The notes: generated from the letters alone by a model not told the origin. A stretch of DNA of 64,000 bases from Klebsiella michiganensis (GCA_000963575.1 CP011077.1:1860001-1924000); one strand, 5' to 3'. Positions 25,850 to 35,591 are shown, counted from the first letter of the stretch. Numbers and translations: made by a program.

Positions 25850-25935
25850 TGGTTACGCAACGAACTGTTCTAAATCCAATTTCTCTACTGTATGTGATCT
25901 TTCGTGTGGGTCACCACTGCAGATAAGGACTTAAC
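25850..25935 (+). promoter_or_regulatory. thrS translational operator (leader RNA)
   Basis: In E. coli ThrRS represses its own mRNA by binding leader hairpins that mimic the tRNA-Thr anticodon arm. Here GTGATC (25894-25899) pairs with GGTCAC (25909-25914) around a loop carrying CGT (25903-25905), the threonine anticodon triplet, 22 nt before the start codon. The sequence is almost unchanged from what I recall of E. coli. The RNA folding beyond this arm is inferred. Confidence 0.7.
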
Positions 25936-27864
25936 ATGCCTGTTATTACTCTTCCTGATGGTAGCCAACGCCATTACGACAAACCCGTTAGCCCAATGGA
26001 CGTTGCGCTGGATATCGGTCCAGGCCTTGCCAAAGCGTGTATCGCTGGCCGCGTAGACGGTGAACTGGTTGATGCTTCCGATATTATCGAAAACGACGCG
26101 AAGCTTGCCATTATCACCGCGAAAGACGAAGCGGGTCTGGAAATTCTTCGCCACTCCTGTGCTCACCTGCTGGGTCATGCCATCAAGCAGCTGTGGCCGC
26201 ACACCAAAATGGCGATTGGCCCGGTTATCGACAACGGTTTCTATTACGACGTTGATCTGGACCACACCCTGACGCAGGAAGATCTTGAGCTGCTCGAGAA
26301 GCGTATGCACGAGCTGGCCGAGAAAGATTACGACGTTATCAAGAAGAAGGTGAGCTGGCAGGAAGCCCGCGAGACTTTCGTCAATCGCGGTGAGAACTAT
26401 AAAGTCGCCATTCTTGATGAAAACATCAGCCATGATGACAAACCAGGTTTGTATCATCACGAAGAATACGTGGATATGTGCCGCGGGCCTCATGTGCCAA
26501 ACATGCGTTTCTGCCATCACTTCAAGCTGCAGAAAACCTCTGGTGCATACTGGCGTGGCGACAGCAACAATAAGATGTTGCAGCGTATTTACGGCACCGC
26601 CTGGGCTGACAAAAAGCAGCTGAATGCTTATCTGCAGCGTCTGGAAGAAGCTTCCAAGCGCGATCACCGCAAAATCGGCAAGCAGCTTGACCTGTACCAT
26701 ATGCAGGAAGAAGCGCCGGGTATGGTGTTCTGGCACAACGACGGCTGGACTATTTTCCGCGAGCTGGAAGTGTTTGTGCGCTCTAAGCTGAAAGAGTACC
26801 AGTACCAGGAAGTGAAAGGTCCGTTCATGATGGACCGCGTCCTGTGGGAAAAAACGGGCCACTGGGACAACTATAAAGACGCGATGTTCACCACCTCTTC
26901 TGAGAACCGTGAATACTGCATCAAACCGATGAACTGCCCGGGCCACGTACAGATCTTCAACCAGGGTCTGAAGTCTTACCGTGACCTGCCGCTGCGTATG
27001 GCGGAATTTGGTAGCTGCCATCGCAATGAGCCTTCGGGCGCGCTGCATGGCCTGATGCGTGTGCGTGGCTTTACTCAGGACGACGCCCATATCTTCTGTA
27101 CTGAAGAGCAGGTTCGTGATGAAGTAAACAGCTGTATCCGCATGGTATACGACATGTACAGCACCTTCGGTTTCGAGAAAATCGTGGTGAAGCTGTCTAC
27201 CCGTCCGGAAAAACGTATCGGTAGCGACGAAATGTGGGATCGCGCGGAAGCGGATCTGGCCGTTGCGCTGCAGGAAAACAATATCCCGTTTGACTATCAG
27301 CCGGGTGAGGGTGCATTCTACGGCCCGAAAATTGAGTTCACGCTGTATGACTGCCTGGATCGCGCATGGCAGTGCGGTACCGTTCAGCTTGACTTCTCCC
27401 TGCCAACCCGCTTGAACGCCTCTTACATTGGCGAAAATAACGAGCGTTTGGTGCCGGTAATGATTCACCGCGCCATTTTAGGTTCAATGGAACGCTTCAT
27501 CGGTATTCTGACCGAAGAGTTTGCTGGGTTCTTCCCAACCTGGCTTGCTCCGGTACAGGCGGTGGTGATGAATATCACTGACGGCCAGGCGGAATACGTT
27601 AACGAATTGACTCGTAAACTCCAAAATGCGGGCATTCGCGTAAAAGCGGACTTGAGAAATGAGAAGATAGGCTTTAAAATCCGTGAACACACGTTACGTC
27701 GTGTCCCTTATATGCTGGTTTGTGGCGATAAAGAGGTCGAAGCAGGCAAAGTTGCCGTTCGTACCCGCCGCGGCAAAGATCTGGGGAGCATGGACGTCAA
27801 CGAATTGATTGAAAAGCTGCAGCAAGAAATTCGCAGCCGCAATCTTCATCAACTGGAGGAATAA
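25936..27864 (+). CDS. thrS: threonine-tRNA ligase
   Basis: Class II synthetase, 642 aa as in E. coli. Domains in order: TGS-like N1, editing domain (HSCAHLLGHA, with HxxxH zinc-like motif near residue 73), catalytic core with PMNCPGHVQIF (zinc Cys334 in E. coli numbering), class II motif 2 (FGSCHRNEPSGALHG) and motif 3 (HRAILGSMERFIG), then the anticodon-binding domain. It also binds its own mRNA leader. Followed after only 3 nt by infC. Confidence 0.98.
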   Translation: MPVITLPDGSQRHYDKPVSPMDVALDIGPGLAKACIAGRVDGELVDASDIIENDAKLAIITAKDEAGLEILRHSCAHLLGHAIKQLWPHTKMAIGPVIDNGFYYDVDLDHTLTQEDLELLEKRMHELAEKDYDVIKKKVSWQEARETFVNRGENYKVAILDENISHDDKPGLYHHEEYVDMCRGPHVPNMRFCHHFKLQKTSGAYWRGDSNNKMLQRIYGTAWADKKQLNAYLQRLEEASKRDHRKIGKQLDLYHMQEEAPGMVFWHNDGWTIFRELEVFVRSKLKEYQYQEVKGPFMMDRVLWEKTGHWDNYKDAMFTTSSENREYCIKPMNCPGHVQIFNQGLKSYRDLPLRMAEFGSCHRNEPSGALHGLMRVRGFTQDDAHIFCTEEQVRDEVNSCIRMVYDMYSTFGFEKIVVKLSTRPEKRIGSDEMWDRAEADLAVALQENNIPFDYQPGEGAFYGPKIEFTLYDCLDRAWQCGTVQLDFSLPTRLNASYIGENNERLVPVMIHRAILGSMERFIGILTEEFAGFFPTWLAPVQAVVMNITDGQAEYVNELTRKLQNAGIRVKADLRNEKIGFKIREHTLRRVPYMLVCGDKEVEAGKVAVRTRRGKDLGSMDVNELIEKLQQEIRSRNLHQLEE

Positions 27865-27867
27865 AGT

Positions 27868-28410
27868 ATTAAAGGCGGAAAAAGAGTTCAACCGGCGCGT
27901 CCTAATCGCATTAACAGAGAGATTCGTGCCACTGAGGTTCGTCTGACCGGTATTGATGGCGAGCAGATTGGTATTGTCAGTCTGAATGAAGCTTTAGAAA
28001 AAGCCGAAGAGGCTGGGGTTGATTTAGTCGAAATCAGTCCAAACGCCGAGCCGCCTGTTTGCCGCATCATGGACTACGGCAAGTTCCTCTACGAGAAAAG
28101 CAAATCTTCTAAGGAACAGAAGAAGAAGCAAAAAGTTATTCAGGTTAAGGAAATTAAATTCCGACCTGGTACCGATGATGGCGACTATCAGGTAAAACTC
28201 CGCAGCCTGGTTCGCTTTCTGGAAGACGGAGACAAAGCCAAAATCACCTTGCGTTTCCGTGGGCGTGAAATGGCACACCAACAGATTGGTATGGAAGTGC
28301 TTAACCGCGTCCGTGACGATCTGAGTGAACTGGCAGTAGTCGAATCCTTCCCAACGAAGATCGAAGGCCGCCAGATGATCATGGTGCTTGCTCCGAAGAA
28401 GAAACAGTAA
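27868..28410 (+). CDS. infC: translation initiation factor IF-3 (AUU start)
   Basis: 180 aa, as in E. coli, if started at the ATT at 27868, which follows GGAGGAATAAAGT. The protein begins (M)KGGKRVQPARPNRINREIR. There is no ATG, GTG or TTG that would give the conserved N-terminus. The AUU start is the known basis of infC autoregulation: IF3 itself discriminates against non-standard starts. N- and C-domains are joined by a lysine-rich linker (KSSKEQKKKQKV). ORF callers that need an NTG start place it at 28069 and lose a third of the protein. Confidence 0.96.
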   Translation: MKGGKRVQPARPNRINREIRATEVRLTGIDGEQIGIVSLNEALEKAEEAGVDLVEISPNAEPPVCRIMDYGKFLYEKSKSSKEQKKKQKVIQVKEIKFRPGTDDGDYQVKLRSLVRFLEDGDKAKITLRFRGREMAHQQIGMEVLNRVRDDLSELAVVESFPTKIEGRQMIMVLAPKKKQ

Positions 28411-28501
28411 GGCCATCAAGTAACAGACCGTGGGGCTTCGGCCTCGCGGATTTTGTTCGCCTACTGGTTCGTTTTATTAACAATGCGAAGTGGAAATTGA
28501 A
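28411..28501 (+). promoter_or_regulatory. rpmI leader, probable L20 translational operator region
   Basis: In E. coli ribosomal protein L20 represses rpmI-rplT through RNA structures in the infC 3' end and this leader. A GGGGCTTCGGCCTC hairpin is visible here. The pseudoknot itself was not traced; the assignment rests on gene order. Confidence 0.4.
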
Positions 28502-28699
28502 ATGCCAAAGATTAAAACAGTACGCGGCGCCGCTAAGCGCTTCAAAAAGACTGCTTCTGGCGGTTTTAAGCGTAAGCACGCTAACCTGCGTCACATTCTG
28601 ACTAAAAAGTCTACCAAACGTAAACGTCATCTGCGTCCGAAAGGCATGGTCTCCAAAGGGGATCTGGGCCTGGTTGTCGCTTGCCTGCCGTACGCATAA
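28502..28699 (+). CDS. rpmI: 50S ribosomal protein L35
   Basis: 65 aa, strongly basic, starting MPKIKTVRGAAKRFKKTASG and containing LTKKSTKRKRHLRPKGMV. The ATG at 28502 gives the universal MPKxKT N-terminus; a GTG four codons upstream is not used. Confidence 0.98.
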   Translation: MPKIKTVRGAAKRFKKTASGGFKRKHANLRHILTKKSTKRKRHLRPKGMVSKGDLGLVVACLPYA

Positions 28700-28740
28700 G
28701 TAAACTTTTTTTAATTAATTCAGAATAGAAACAGGAGAGC

Positions 28741-29100
<360 letters not shown>

Positions 29101-29109
29101 GCCAGTTTT

Positions 29110-29138
29110 AAGAGGGAGCTTGCTCCCTCTTTTAATTT
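29110..29138 (+). terminator. terminator of infC-rpmI-rplT
   Basis: AAGAGGGAGCTTGCTCCCTCTT stem-loop with TTAATTT after it. Confidence 0.85.
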
Positions 29139-29140
29139 AT

Positions 29141-29258
29141 CCCCGTCATACTTCAATCTGTAGCTGCGTTAACTGCACTCGCTGGCCCCAGTCACTTACT
29201 TAAGTAAGCCTCGGGGATAATCGAGCCTGCAGCCTTACTACAAATCGAATTATTAGGG
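29141..29258. repeat. ERIC (IRU) repeat
   Basis: Read on the - strand the segment shows the ERIC landmarks in order: CCGAGGCTTACTTAAGTAAG, TGACTGGGGCCAGCGAGTGC, and TTGAAGTATGACGGGG at the end. About 118 bp with imperfect inverted ends. It lies between the rplT terminator and the pheM promoter, a gap occupied differently in K-12. Confidence 0.85.
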
Positions 29259-29276
29259 CATAACACAATCAAATTA

Positions 29277-29305
29277 TTGACTTTCAACGCCGTAGCTCGT
29301 TCAAT
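29277..29305 (+). promoter_or_regulatory. promoter of pheMST
   Basis: -35 TTGACT (29277-29282), 17-bp spacer, -10 TTCAAT (29300-29305). Transcription would begin near 29312, about 33 nt before the pheM start, as the attenuation mechanism needs. It starts 18 bp after the ERIC repeat. Confidence 0.6.
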
Positions 29306-29344
29306 AGCCAAAGCGAAATTATGTCAAATAAGGTAACTGCAAGC

Positions 29345-29389
29345 ATGAATGCTGCTATTTTCCGCTTCTTTTTTTACTTTAGCGCCTGA
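29345..29389 (+). CDS. pheM: pheST leader peptide PheM
   Basis: 14-codon leader MNAAIFRFFFYFSA, one residue different from E. coli PheM at the end. Five of the 14 codons are phenylalanine, so ribosome stalling under Phe-tRNA shortage controls the attenuator downstream. Confidence 0.95.
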   Translation: MNAAIFRFFFYFSA

Positions 29390-29435
29390 CTCAGGGGGCT
29401 TTGCGCGTAAGAAAAGAAACGAAAAACAGCGCCGA

Positions 29436-29463
29436 AAGCCTCCTGTCCGGAGGCTTTTTTTTT
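29436..29463 (+). terminator. attenuator terminator of pheST
   Basis: GCCTCCTGTCCGGAGGC stem-loop followed by nine T. CAGGGGGCTT just after pheM (29391-29400) can compete for pairing with the left arm, the antiterminator of the Phe attenuation system. Confidence 0.9.
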
Positions 29464-29523
29464 GCGTTTCGTTTTCGAATCAGACCAACTACCCCGGCAG
29501 TTTGCCGGCATAAGAGGAATACC

Positions 29524-30507
29524 ATGCCACATCTCGCAGAGCTGGTTGCCAGTGCCAAAGCAGCCATAAACGATGCCCAGGATGTTGCCGCGTTAGATAA
29601 CGTACGCGTCGAATATTTAGGGAAGAAGGGGCACCTGACCCTTCAGATGACCACCCTGCGTGAATTGCCAGCGGAAGAACGCCCGGCAGCGGGCGCGGTG
29701 ATTAACGAAGCTAAAGAGCAGGTTCAGGAAGCGCTGAACACTCGTAAAGCCGCCCTGGAAAGCGCCGCGCTGAACGAACGCCTTGCGGCAGAAACGATTG
29801 ATGTTTCTCTGCCTGGCCGCCGTATCGAAAATGGCGGCCTGCACCCGGTAACCCGCACCATTGACCGTATCGAAAGCTTCTTCGGCGAACTGGGCTTTAC
29901 CGTAGCGACCGGTCCTGAAATTGAAGATGACTATCACAACTTCGATGCGCTGAATATTCCAGGCCACCACCCGGCGCGTGCTGACCACGATACTTTCTGG
30001 TTTGACGCGACCCGTCTGCTGCGTACCCAGACTTCTGGCGTGCAGATCCGCACCATGAAAGACAAGCAGCCGCCAATTCGTATTATCGCCCCTGGCCGCG
30101 TCTATCGTAACGACTACGACCAGACCCACACCCCGATGTTCCACCAGATGGAAGGCCTGATCGTTGATACCAACATCAACTTCACCAATCTGAAGGGAAC
30201 ACTGCACGACTTCCTGAATAACTTCTTCGAAGAGGATCTGCAGATCCGCTTCCGCCCGTCTTACTTCCCGTTCACCGAACCGTCCGCAGAAGTGGACGTG
30301 ATGGGTAAAAACGGCAAGTGGCTGGAAGTTCTGGGTTGCGGCATGGTGCACCCGAACGTACTGCGTAACGTGGGCATCGATCCGGAAGTTTATTCCGGCT
30401 TCGCCTTCGGTATGGGCATGGAGCGTCTGACCATGCTGCGCTATGGCGTGACCGATCTGCGTGCATTCTTCGAAAATGATTTACGTTTCCTCAAACAGTT
30501 CAAATAA
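29524..30507 (+). CDS. pheS: phenylalanine-tRNA ligase alpha subunit
   Basis: 327 aa starting MPHLAELVASAKAAI, the E. coli length. Class II catalytic subunit: N-terminal coiled coil, then motif 2 (GRVYRNDYDQTHTPMFHQ) and motif 3 (FAFGMGMERLTMLRYG), with the Ala of FAFGMG that lines the Phe pocket (294 in E. coli). The frame opens upstream to 29401 through the attenuator and is not used there. Confidence 0.98.
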   Translation: MPHLAELVASAKAAINDAQDVAALDNVRVEYLGKKGHLTLQMTTLRELPAEERPAAGAVINEAKEQVQEALNTRKAALESAALNERLAAETIDVSLPGRRIENGGLHPVTRTIDRIESFFGELGFTVATGPEIEDDYHNFDALNIPGHHPARADHDTFWFDATRLLRTQTSGVQIRTMKDKQPPIRIIAPGRVYRNDYDQTHTPMFHQMEGLIVDTNINFTNLKGTLHDFLNNFFEEDLQIRFRPSYFPFTEPSAEVDVMGKNGKWLEVLGCGMVHPNVLRNVGIDPEVYSGFAFGMGMERLTMLRYGVTDLRAFFENDLRFLKQFK

Positions 30508-30521
30508 AGGCGGGATATCCA

Positions 30522-32909
30522 ATGAAATTCAGTGAACTCTGGTTACGCGAATGGGTAAACCCAGCCAACAGCAGTGACGAACTTTCCAGCCAGATAACAA
30601 TGGCAGGGCTTGAGGTGGACGGCGTTGATGCCGTAGCAGGGGCTTTTCACGGTGTTGTGGTCGGGGAAGTGGTTGAGTGCGGCCAGCACCCGAACGCCGA
30701 CAAACTGCGCGTGACAAAAGTTAACGTAGGCGGCGATCGCCTGCTGGATATCGTCTGCGGCGCCCCAAACTGCCGTCAGGGCCTGAAAGTCGCCGTGGCG
30801 ACCGTTGGCGCTGTGCTGCCGGGTGATTTCAAAATCAAAGCTGCCAAACTGCGCGGTGAGCCATCGGAAGGGATGCTGTGCTCCTTCTCCGAGCTGGGTA
30901 TTTCCGATGACCACAACGGCATCATCGAGCTGCCAGCGGACGCGCCAATCGGCACCGACATTCGTGAATATCTGAAGCTCGACGACAACACCATTGAAAT
31001 CAGCGTCACGCCAAACCGTGCCGACTGCCTCGGTATTATCGGCGTGGCTCGCGACGTGGCGGTTGTGAACAAACTGCCGCTGGCTGAGCCAGAAATTACA
31101 GCCGTAGCCGCGACTATCAATGACACGCTGCCAATTCGTGTAGACGCGGCGGAAGCTTGCCCGCGTTATCTGGGCCGCGTTGTGAAAGGCATCAACGTTA
31201 AGGCACCCACGCCGCTGTGGATGAAAGAGAAGCTGCGTCGCTGCGGCATCCGTTCCATCGATGCGGTGGTTGACGTCACCAACTATGTGCTGCTGGAGCT
31301 TGGCCAGCCGATGCACGCCTTTGACCTGGACCGTATTGACGGTGGGATCGTGGTGCGTTTGGCGACAGAGGGCGAAACCCTGGTGCTGCTGGACGGCAGC
31401 GAAGCGAAGCTGAATGCCGACACCCTGGTGATTGCTGACCACTCCAAAGCCCTGGCCATGGGCGGTATCTTCGGCGGCGAGCATTCAGGTGTTAACGACG
31501 AAACCCAGAACGTGCTGCTGGAATGTGCCTTCTTCAGCCCGCTGTCCATCACCGGCCGGGCGCGCCGTCATGGCCTGCATACCGATGCCTCCCACCGCTA
31601 CGAGCGTGGCGTAGATCCTGCGCTGCAGTACAAAGCGATGGAGCGAGCGACCCGTCTGCTGGTGGATATCTGCGGCGGTGAAGCTGGCCCGGTTATCGAT
31701 GTCACAAGCGAAGCGCATCTGCCTAAACGCGCCACCATTACGCTTCGTCGTAGCAAACTGGACCGTCTGATTGGTCACCACATCGAAGATGCTCAGGTCA
31801 GCGACATTCTGCGTCGTCTGGGCTGCGAAGTGACCGAAGAACAGTCCCAGTGGACTGCCGTTGCGCCAAGCTGGCGTTTCGATATGGAAATTGAAGAAGA
31901 CCTGGTGGAAGAAGTGGCCCGCGTTTACGGCTACAACAGTATTCCAAACAGCCCGGTACAGGCTGGGCTGGTGATGGGCACCCATCGCGAAGCTGACCTC
32001 TCTCTGAAGCGGGTGAAAACCATGCTGGTGGACAAAGGTTATCAGGAAGTTATTACCTACAGCTTCGTCGACCCGAAAATTCAGCAGCTTCTGCACCCGG
32101 GCGAAGAAAATCTGATTCTTCCTAATCCTATCTCTACCGACATGTCCGCCATGCGTCTGTCGCTGTGGAGTGGCCTGCTGACAACCGTGGTTTACAACCA
32201 GAACCGCCAGCAAAGCCGCGTGCGTATTTTCGAGTCCGGCCTGCGCTTTGTGCCTGATACTCAGGCAGACCTTGGGATTCGTCAGGATCTTATGCTGGCG
32301 GGCGCTATCTGCGGCAACCGCTATGAAGAGCACTGGGATCTGGCGCGTAACACCGTTGACTTCTATGATCTGAAAGGCGATCTTGAGTCCGTTCTGGCCC
32401 TTACCGGCAAACTTTCAGACATCGAATTCAGAGCGCAGACAAATCCGGCCTTGCATCCTGGGCAAAGTGCTGCCATTTATTTAGCAGGTGAATGCATTGG
32501 TTTCATTGGTGTTGTTCACCCTGAGCTGGAACGTAAACTGGACCTTAACGGCCGCACTGTGGTGTTCGAGGTGCTGTGGAACAAGCTCGCAGACCGCGTG
32601 GTGCCTGAGGCGCAGGACGTTTCTCGCTTCCCGGCAAACCGCCGCGATATCGCTGTTGTAGTGGCTGAAAACGTCCCGGCAGCAGATGTTTTGGCCGAGT
32701 GTAAGAAAGTTGGCGCAAATCAGGTAGTTGGCGTAAACTTATTTGACGTGTACCGTGGCAAGGGCGTAGCCGATGGCTACAAGAGCCTGGCCATAAGCCT
32801 TATCCTGCAGGATACGGGCCGTACACTCGAAGAAGAGGAGATGGCCGCTACCGTTGCAAAATGTGTAGAGGCATTAAAAGAGCGATTCCAGGCATCATTG
32901 AGGGATTGA
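30522..32909 (+). CDS. pheT: phenylalanine-tRNA ligase beta subunit
   Basis: 795 aa as in E. coli. N-terminal tRNA-binding EMAP-like domain, B3/B4 editing domain, B5 domain, and a C-terminal anticodon-binding FDX-ACB domain ([20 protein letters not shown]). 14 nt after pheS; ihfA follows after 4 nt, so ihfA is read from the pheST and internal promoters as in E. coli. Confidence 0.98.
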
Positions 32910-32913
32910 ACGT

Positions 32914-33213
32914 ATGGCGCTTACAAAAGCTGAAATGTCAGAATATCTGTTTGATAAGCTTGGGCTTAGCAAACGAGATGCCAAAGAGCTGGTAGAGCTG
33001 TTTTTCGAAGAGATCCGTCGCGCTCTGGAAAACGGTGAGCAGGTTAAACTCTCGGGCTTTGGTAATTTTGACTTACGCGATAAAAACCAACGTCCCGGGC
33101 GCAACCCGAAGACCGGTGAAGATATTCCCATTACGGCGCGCCGTGTGGTGACCTTCCGACCTGGTCAGAAGCTAAAAAGTCGGGTTGAAAACGCGTCGCC
33201 AAAAGACGAGTAA
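32914..33213 (+). CDS. ihfA: integration host factor alpha subunit
   Basis: 99-aa HU/IHF-family DNA-bending protein; starts [20 protein letters not shown] and carries the beta-arm motif [12 protein letters not shown] with the intercalating proline. The terminator after it is the left copy of the att-like repeat described separately. Confidence 0.98.
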
Positions 33214-33224
33214 CCTGAGTTAAC

Positions 33225-33254
33225 AAAAGGCCGCATTCGCGGCCTTTTTTTTCT
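33225..33254 (+). terminator. ihfA terminator, left copy of the 23-bp att-like core (33227-33249)
   Basis: AAGGCCGCATTCGCGGCC followed by a long T tract is the ihfA terminator. The same 23 bp (to the fifth T) recur exactly at 37649-37671 at the other end of the inserted element, which fits integration into this terminator with its duplication. Confidence 0.85.
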
Positions 33255-33333
33255 TATGACACGCTAACGTGCCGGAATACAAAGGTGCAATGCGGTTGAG
33301 AAGGCCATCACAACCCACCAAAATCCATAGCAG

Positions 33334-33351
33334 TGTGGACTCATTGTGGAC
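33334..33351 (+). other. paired integrase arm-type sites, left end
   Basis: TGTGGAC at 33334-33340 and again at 33345-33351, spaced 11 bp, between the left core and the integrase remnant. Mirrored by a similar pair at the right end. Assignment as arm sites is inferred from spacing and position. Confidence 0.5.
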
Positions 33352-33918
33352 ATAAATTCCCCCTCAATGGATTAAGCGTAATGGCGTCCTGTAAGAACTC
33401 AGGCGCAAAATGCGCATACACCATTGTCTGCTCAATCCTGGTATGACCGAGTATCCTCTGCAGGGTGATAATGCTCCCGCCGTTGATCATGAAGTGAGTT
33501 GCAAAGCTATGTCTCAACGAGTGAGTTGCCTGTCCCGCAGGTAAGTCAGGTTCATCAGTTTTAACGTCTCTCTAAACTCCCTGTACGAAGCATTGGGAAA
33601 AAGAAAGCCTTTCTTATCGCCCACTAATTCCTGAGCCACTGCATCAGAAATTGGCACAGTTCTGGGTTTGTTCGTTTTGGTTTTTACGAACGACACACGA
33701 TTGTGAACGATATGTTCCGCTTTTAATCTTTCAGCCTCGCCCCATCTGGCACCGGTACTCAGGCATAAAACCGCGATTAAGCTATTATCGCCACTCAGTC
33801 GGGATAGCAGTATTTCAATTTCGTCAGTGGTCAGATACCTCGCCTCCGGTGTTTGTTCTTTGAGGCGTTTTATTCCCCGAAAAGGGTGTGATGATGATCT
33901 CCTCCCGTAAAACGCCGC
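33341..33918 (-). pseudogene. tyrosine recombinase (phage integrase) remnant, truncated and frameshifted
   Basis: The catalytic half of a P2/HP1-type integrase can be read in two frames. Frame one (33918 down to about 33548) gives HPFRGIKRLKEQTPEARYLT, then LCLSTGARWGEAERL with the first catalytic Arg, and ends in a stop at 33514. Frame two resumes as DLPAGQATHSLRHSFATHFM and reads HSLRHS, LGHTRIEQTMVYAH (the H-R, H and Tyr of the active site), ending at 33341. Loss of one base near 33548 explains the break. The N-terminal half is gone: an in-frame stop and unrelated sequence lie upstream of 33918. It cannot make an active enzyme. Confidence 0.88.
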
Positions 33919-34022
33919 ATGGAACTAAAACGGCTCTATTTACATATCCGTTGCTTTTTTACAGTACGCAGAGTGACTACGGAGACATGACGAAAAGTTA
34001 TTTATAAAACAATAGTTCTTTA

Positions 34023-34056
34023 TACAATGAAAGGGAGTTAACTCCCTTTCATTGTA
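34023..34056. terminator. 34-bp perfect palindrome after the SGNH gene
   Basis: Two 17-base arms, TACAATGAAAGGGAGTT and its exact complement, with no spacer. It lies 22 bp beyond the stop of the - strand gene at 34078. It probably works as the terminator of the acyltransferase pair, although the T tract is poor and the perfect symmetry is unusual. Confidence 0.55.
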
Positions 34057-34077
34057 TTGTTAATAAATTAATGCTTT

Positions 34078-35583
34078 TTAGTGCCTGGGGTGAATCAATT
34101 GTATCGTATTAATTTTGAATGCCATGCAGTCAGAAATAGATTCGGGTTGTATGTCGAGTCTTATTTTTAATTTTCCAGAGGGCTCTGTTGATTTTATTAT
34201 TTTAGATAGATTGATAATTGCTCCTCTTTGAGGTGAAATAAGGTTGATACTATTTTCCTCACTAAATGAATCGTTATTAGTGCTCCAGAAGATTTGAATC
34301 ATCAAATCAGACTCAGATCTGTTACAGCTAACATTTAAATAAAGATTGTCTTCGTTAGTGATGAGCTTAGGGTCAAAGTCATATACAGCAAAGGGATCTC
34401 CACCAGTAATTATATATTCTTTATTGTTTGTTTTGATATCATGTGTGATATCAAGCTTTCCTTCGATGCCATTTTCTGAAGTCGAGTATTTCAAAGCAGA
34501 GGGGGGCGGAGGCGATAGAAAGAAGTTATTAATAATGCTTCGTTCAACGCTTGTAACAAATACATAGTCTGGTTTGTAGGTCTTTATGACTTCATATAAC
34601 CATTCGGGATTAGAACCGAAGTAGTGAAGCTGGACTACGTCACTAAATGATGCGGCCATAAATGGCGACATTGCTGTCCCAAATGAGTCTCTTAGCCAAA
34701 GTACTTTAGCTTTATTTCTGGCGTTTTTTGAAATTATTCGTATGGGATTGTCTGGTGCATCAATAAGCACATTCACGCCGCTACTAATTAAAGAGTTGGT
34801 TTTTAGATCATACCGCGAAATATTTATTTCATCATTTGAAATGACATCAACGTTCTGATAATGATCGGTGGTGATATTTTCCGTACGAAGAAATCGAGAT
34901 AGATCATCACCTTGTTTCTCGTTCCATCCGACATATTTTCCTGTTTTATATGCATGGTATTTTTCATTATCAAAGACTTTACTCATGAAGTAATCAAAAG
35001 CTAACCATCCTCCTAATGCATTCCAATGAGTATCTGTTTTATAATAAAGTGGTTCTTTAAAATTTTGTTTTTGTTCAATTAAATATTTTGTTGGATCAAC
35101 AAAAATACCATTTTTGTCGGCATCAATGACTGCGCTAATTTGTCTGTATTCCGAAGGGTATGCCCATTTAGGCAAATGCTCTTTATATATAATTTCTTTA
35201 TCAGGACCGATTAATACTTTAAATTCCTTGACTCCATTATCTAAAAAGAATTTATTCCATTCTTGCATAGCAATTGCAATTTTTTTTGCACTTTCCAAAT
35301 CATTATCAGATGCCCCCAGGCGCCTATTTGAAACTGTGTTAGACTCTTGGTCACCTAAAAATAACCAGCCATCATTCCCAACTATTACTTGATCAGGGAA
35401 AAGACTAATTCCAAATTTTGATAAAATGTTGCTAACAGGTGCTGTTACTGAGTCCAGTTTATAGTACTGCTTTGTTGTGAAGTATTCTATTAAGCTTCTA
35501 TTCCACTGAGTCAGATTGTAAATTGGTAGTAGCAAGAGAATCAACGCTGAAATAATAAGAAATGTAAGGACGAATTTTTTCAT
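34078..35583 (-). CDS. AlgJ/AlgX-like SGNH hydrolase-fold acetyltransferase protein
   Basis: 501 aa. An N-terminal signal anchor (KKFVLTFLIISALILLLLP) leads to a periplasmic domain with the features of alginate O-acetylation proteins AlgJ/AlgX: GNDGWLFLG at 69-77, TDTHWN with Asp184 and His186, and LRDSFG with Ser300 as nucleophile. These match the Asp-His-Ser triad of AlgJ, and all three are present. A C-terminal stretch of about 140 residues may be a carbohydrate-binding module. It begins 8 nt after the MBOAT gene, so the two form an operon. Its likely job is to move acetyl groups from the MBOAT partner onto an extracellular glycan (O-antigen, capsule or exopolysaccharide). The target is unknown. 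Strongly AT-rich coding sequence. Confidence 0.82.
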   Translation of the reverse strand: MKKFVLTFLIISALILLLLPIYNLTQWNRSLIEYFTTKQYYKLDSVTAPVSNILSKFGISLFPDQVIVGNDGWLFLGDQESNTVSNRRLGASDNDLESAKKIAIAMQEWNKFFLDNGVKEFKVLIGPDKEIIYKEHLPKWAYPSEYRQISAVIDADKNGIFVDPTKYLIEQKQNFKEPLYYKTDTHWNALGGWLAFDYFMSKVFDNEKYHAYKTGKYVGWNEKQGDDLSRFLRTENITTDHYQNVDVISNDEINISRYDLKTNSLISSGVNVLIDAPDNPIRIISKNARNKAKVLWLRDSFGTAMSPFMAASFSDVVQLHYFGSNPEWLYEVIKTYKPDYVFVTSVERSIINNFFLSPPPPSALKYSTSENGIEGKLDITHDIKTNNKEYIITGGDPFAVYDFDPKLITNEDNLYLNVSCNRSESDLMIQIFWSTNNDSFSEENSINLISPQRGAIINLSKIIKSTEPSGKLKIRLDIQPESISDCMAFKINTIQLIHPRH

Positions 35584-35591
35584 GTTGTGGC

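Noticed and set aside
25885..27468. 527-codon open frame antisense to thrS
   Set aside because: Shadow of the strongly codon-biased thrS gene; no ribosome site and no recognisable protein.
30543..32333. Two long - strand frames antisense to pheT
   Set aside because: Complement of a conserved, codon-biased gene.
33227..33249. Idea that the 23-bp repeats are just two independent terminators of the same type
   Set aside because: Other terminators of this shape in the window (13856, 18134, 18287) differ in loop and flanks, whereas these two are identical over 23 bp and bound foreign DNA with matching arm repeats.
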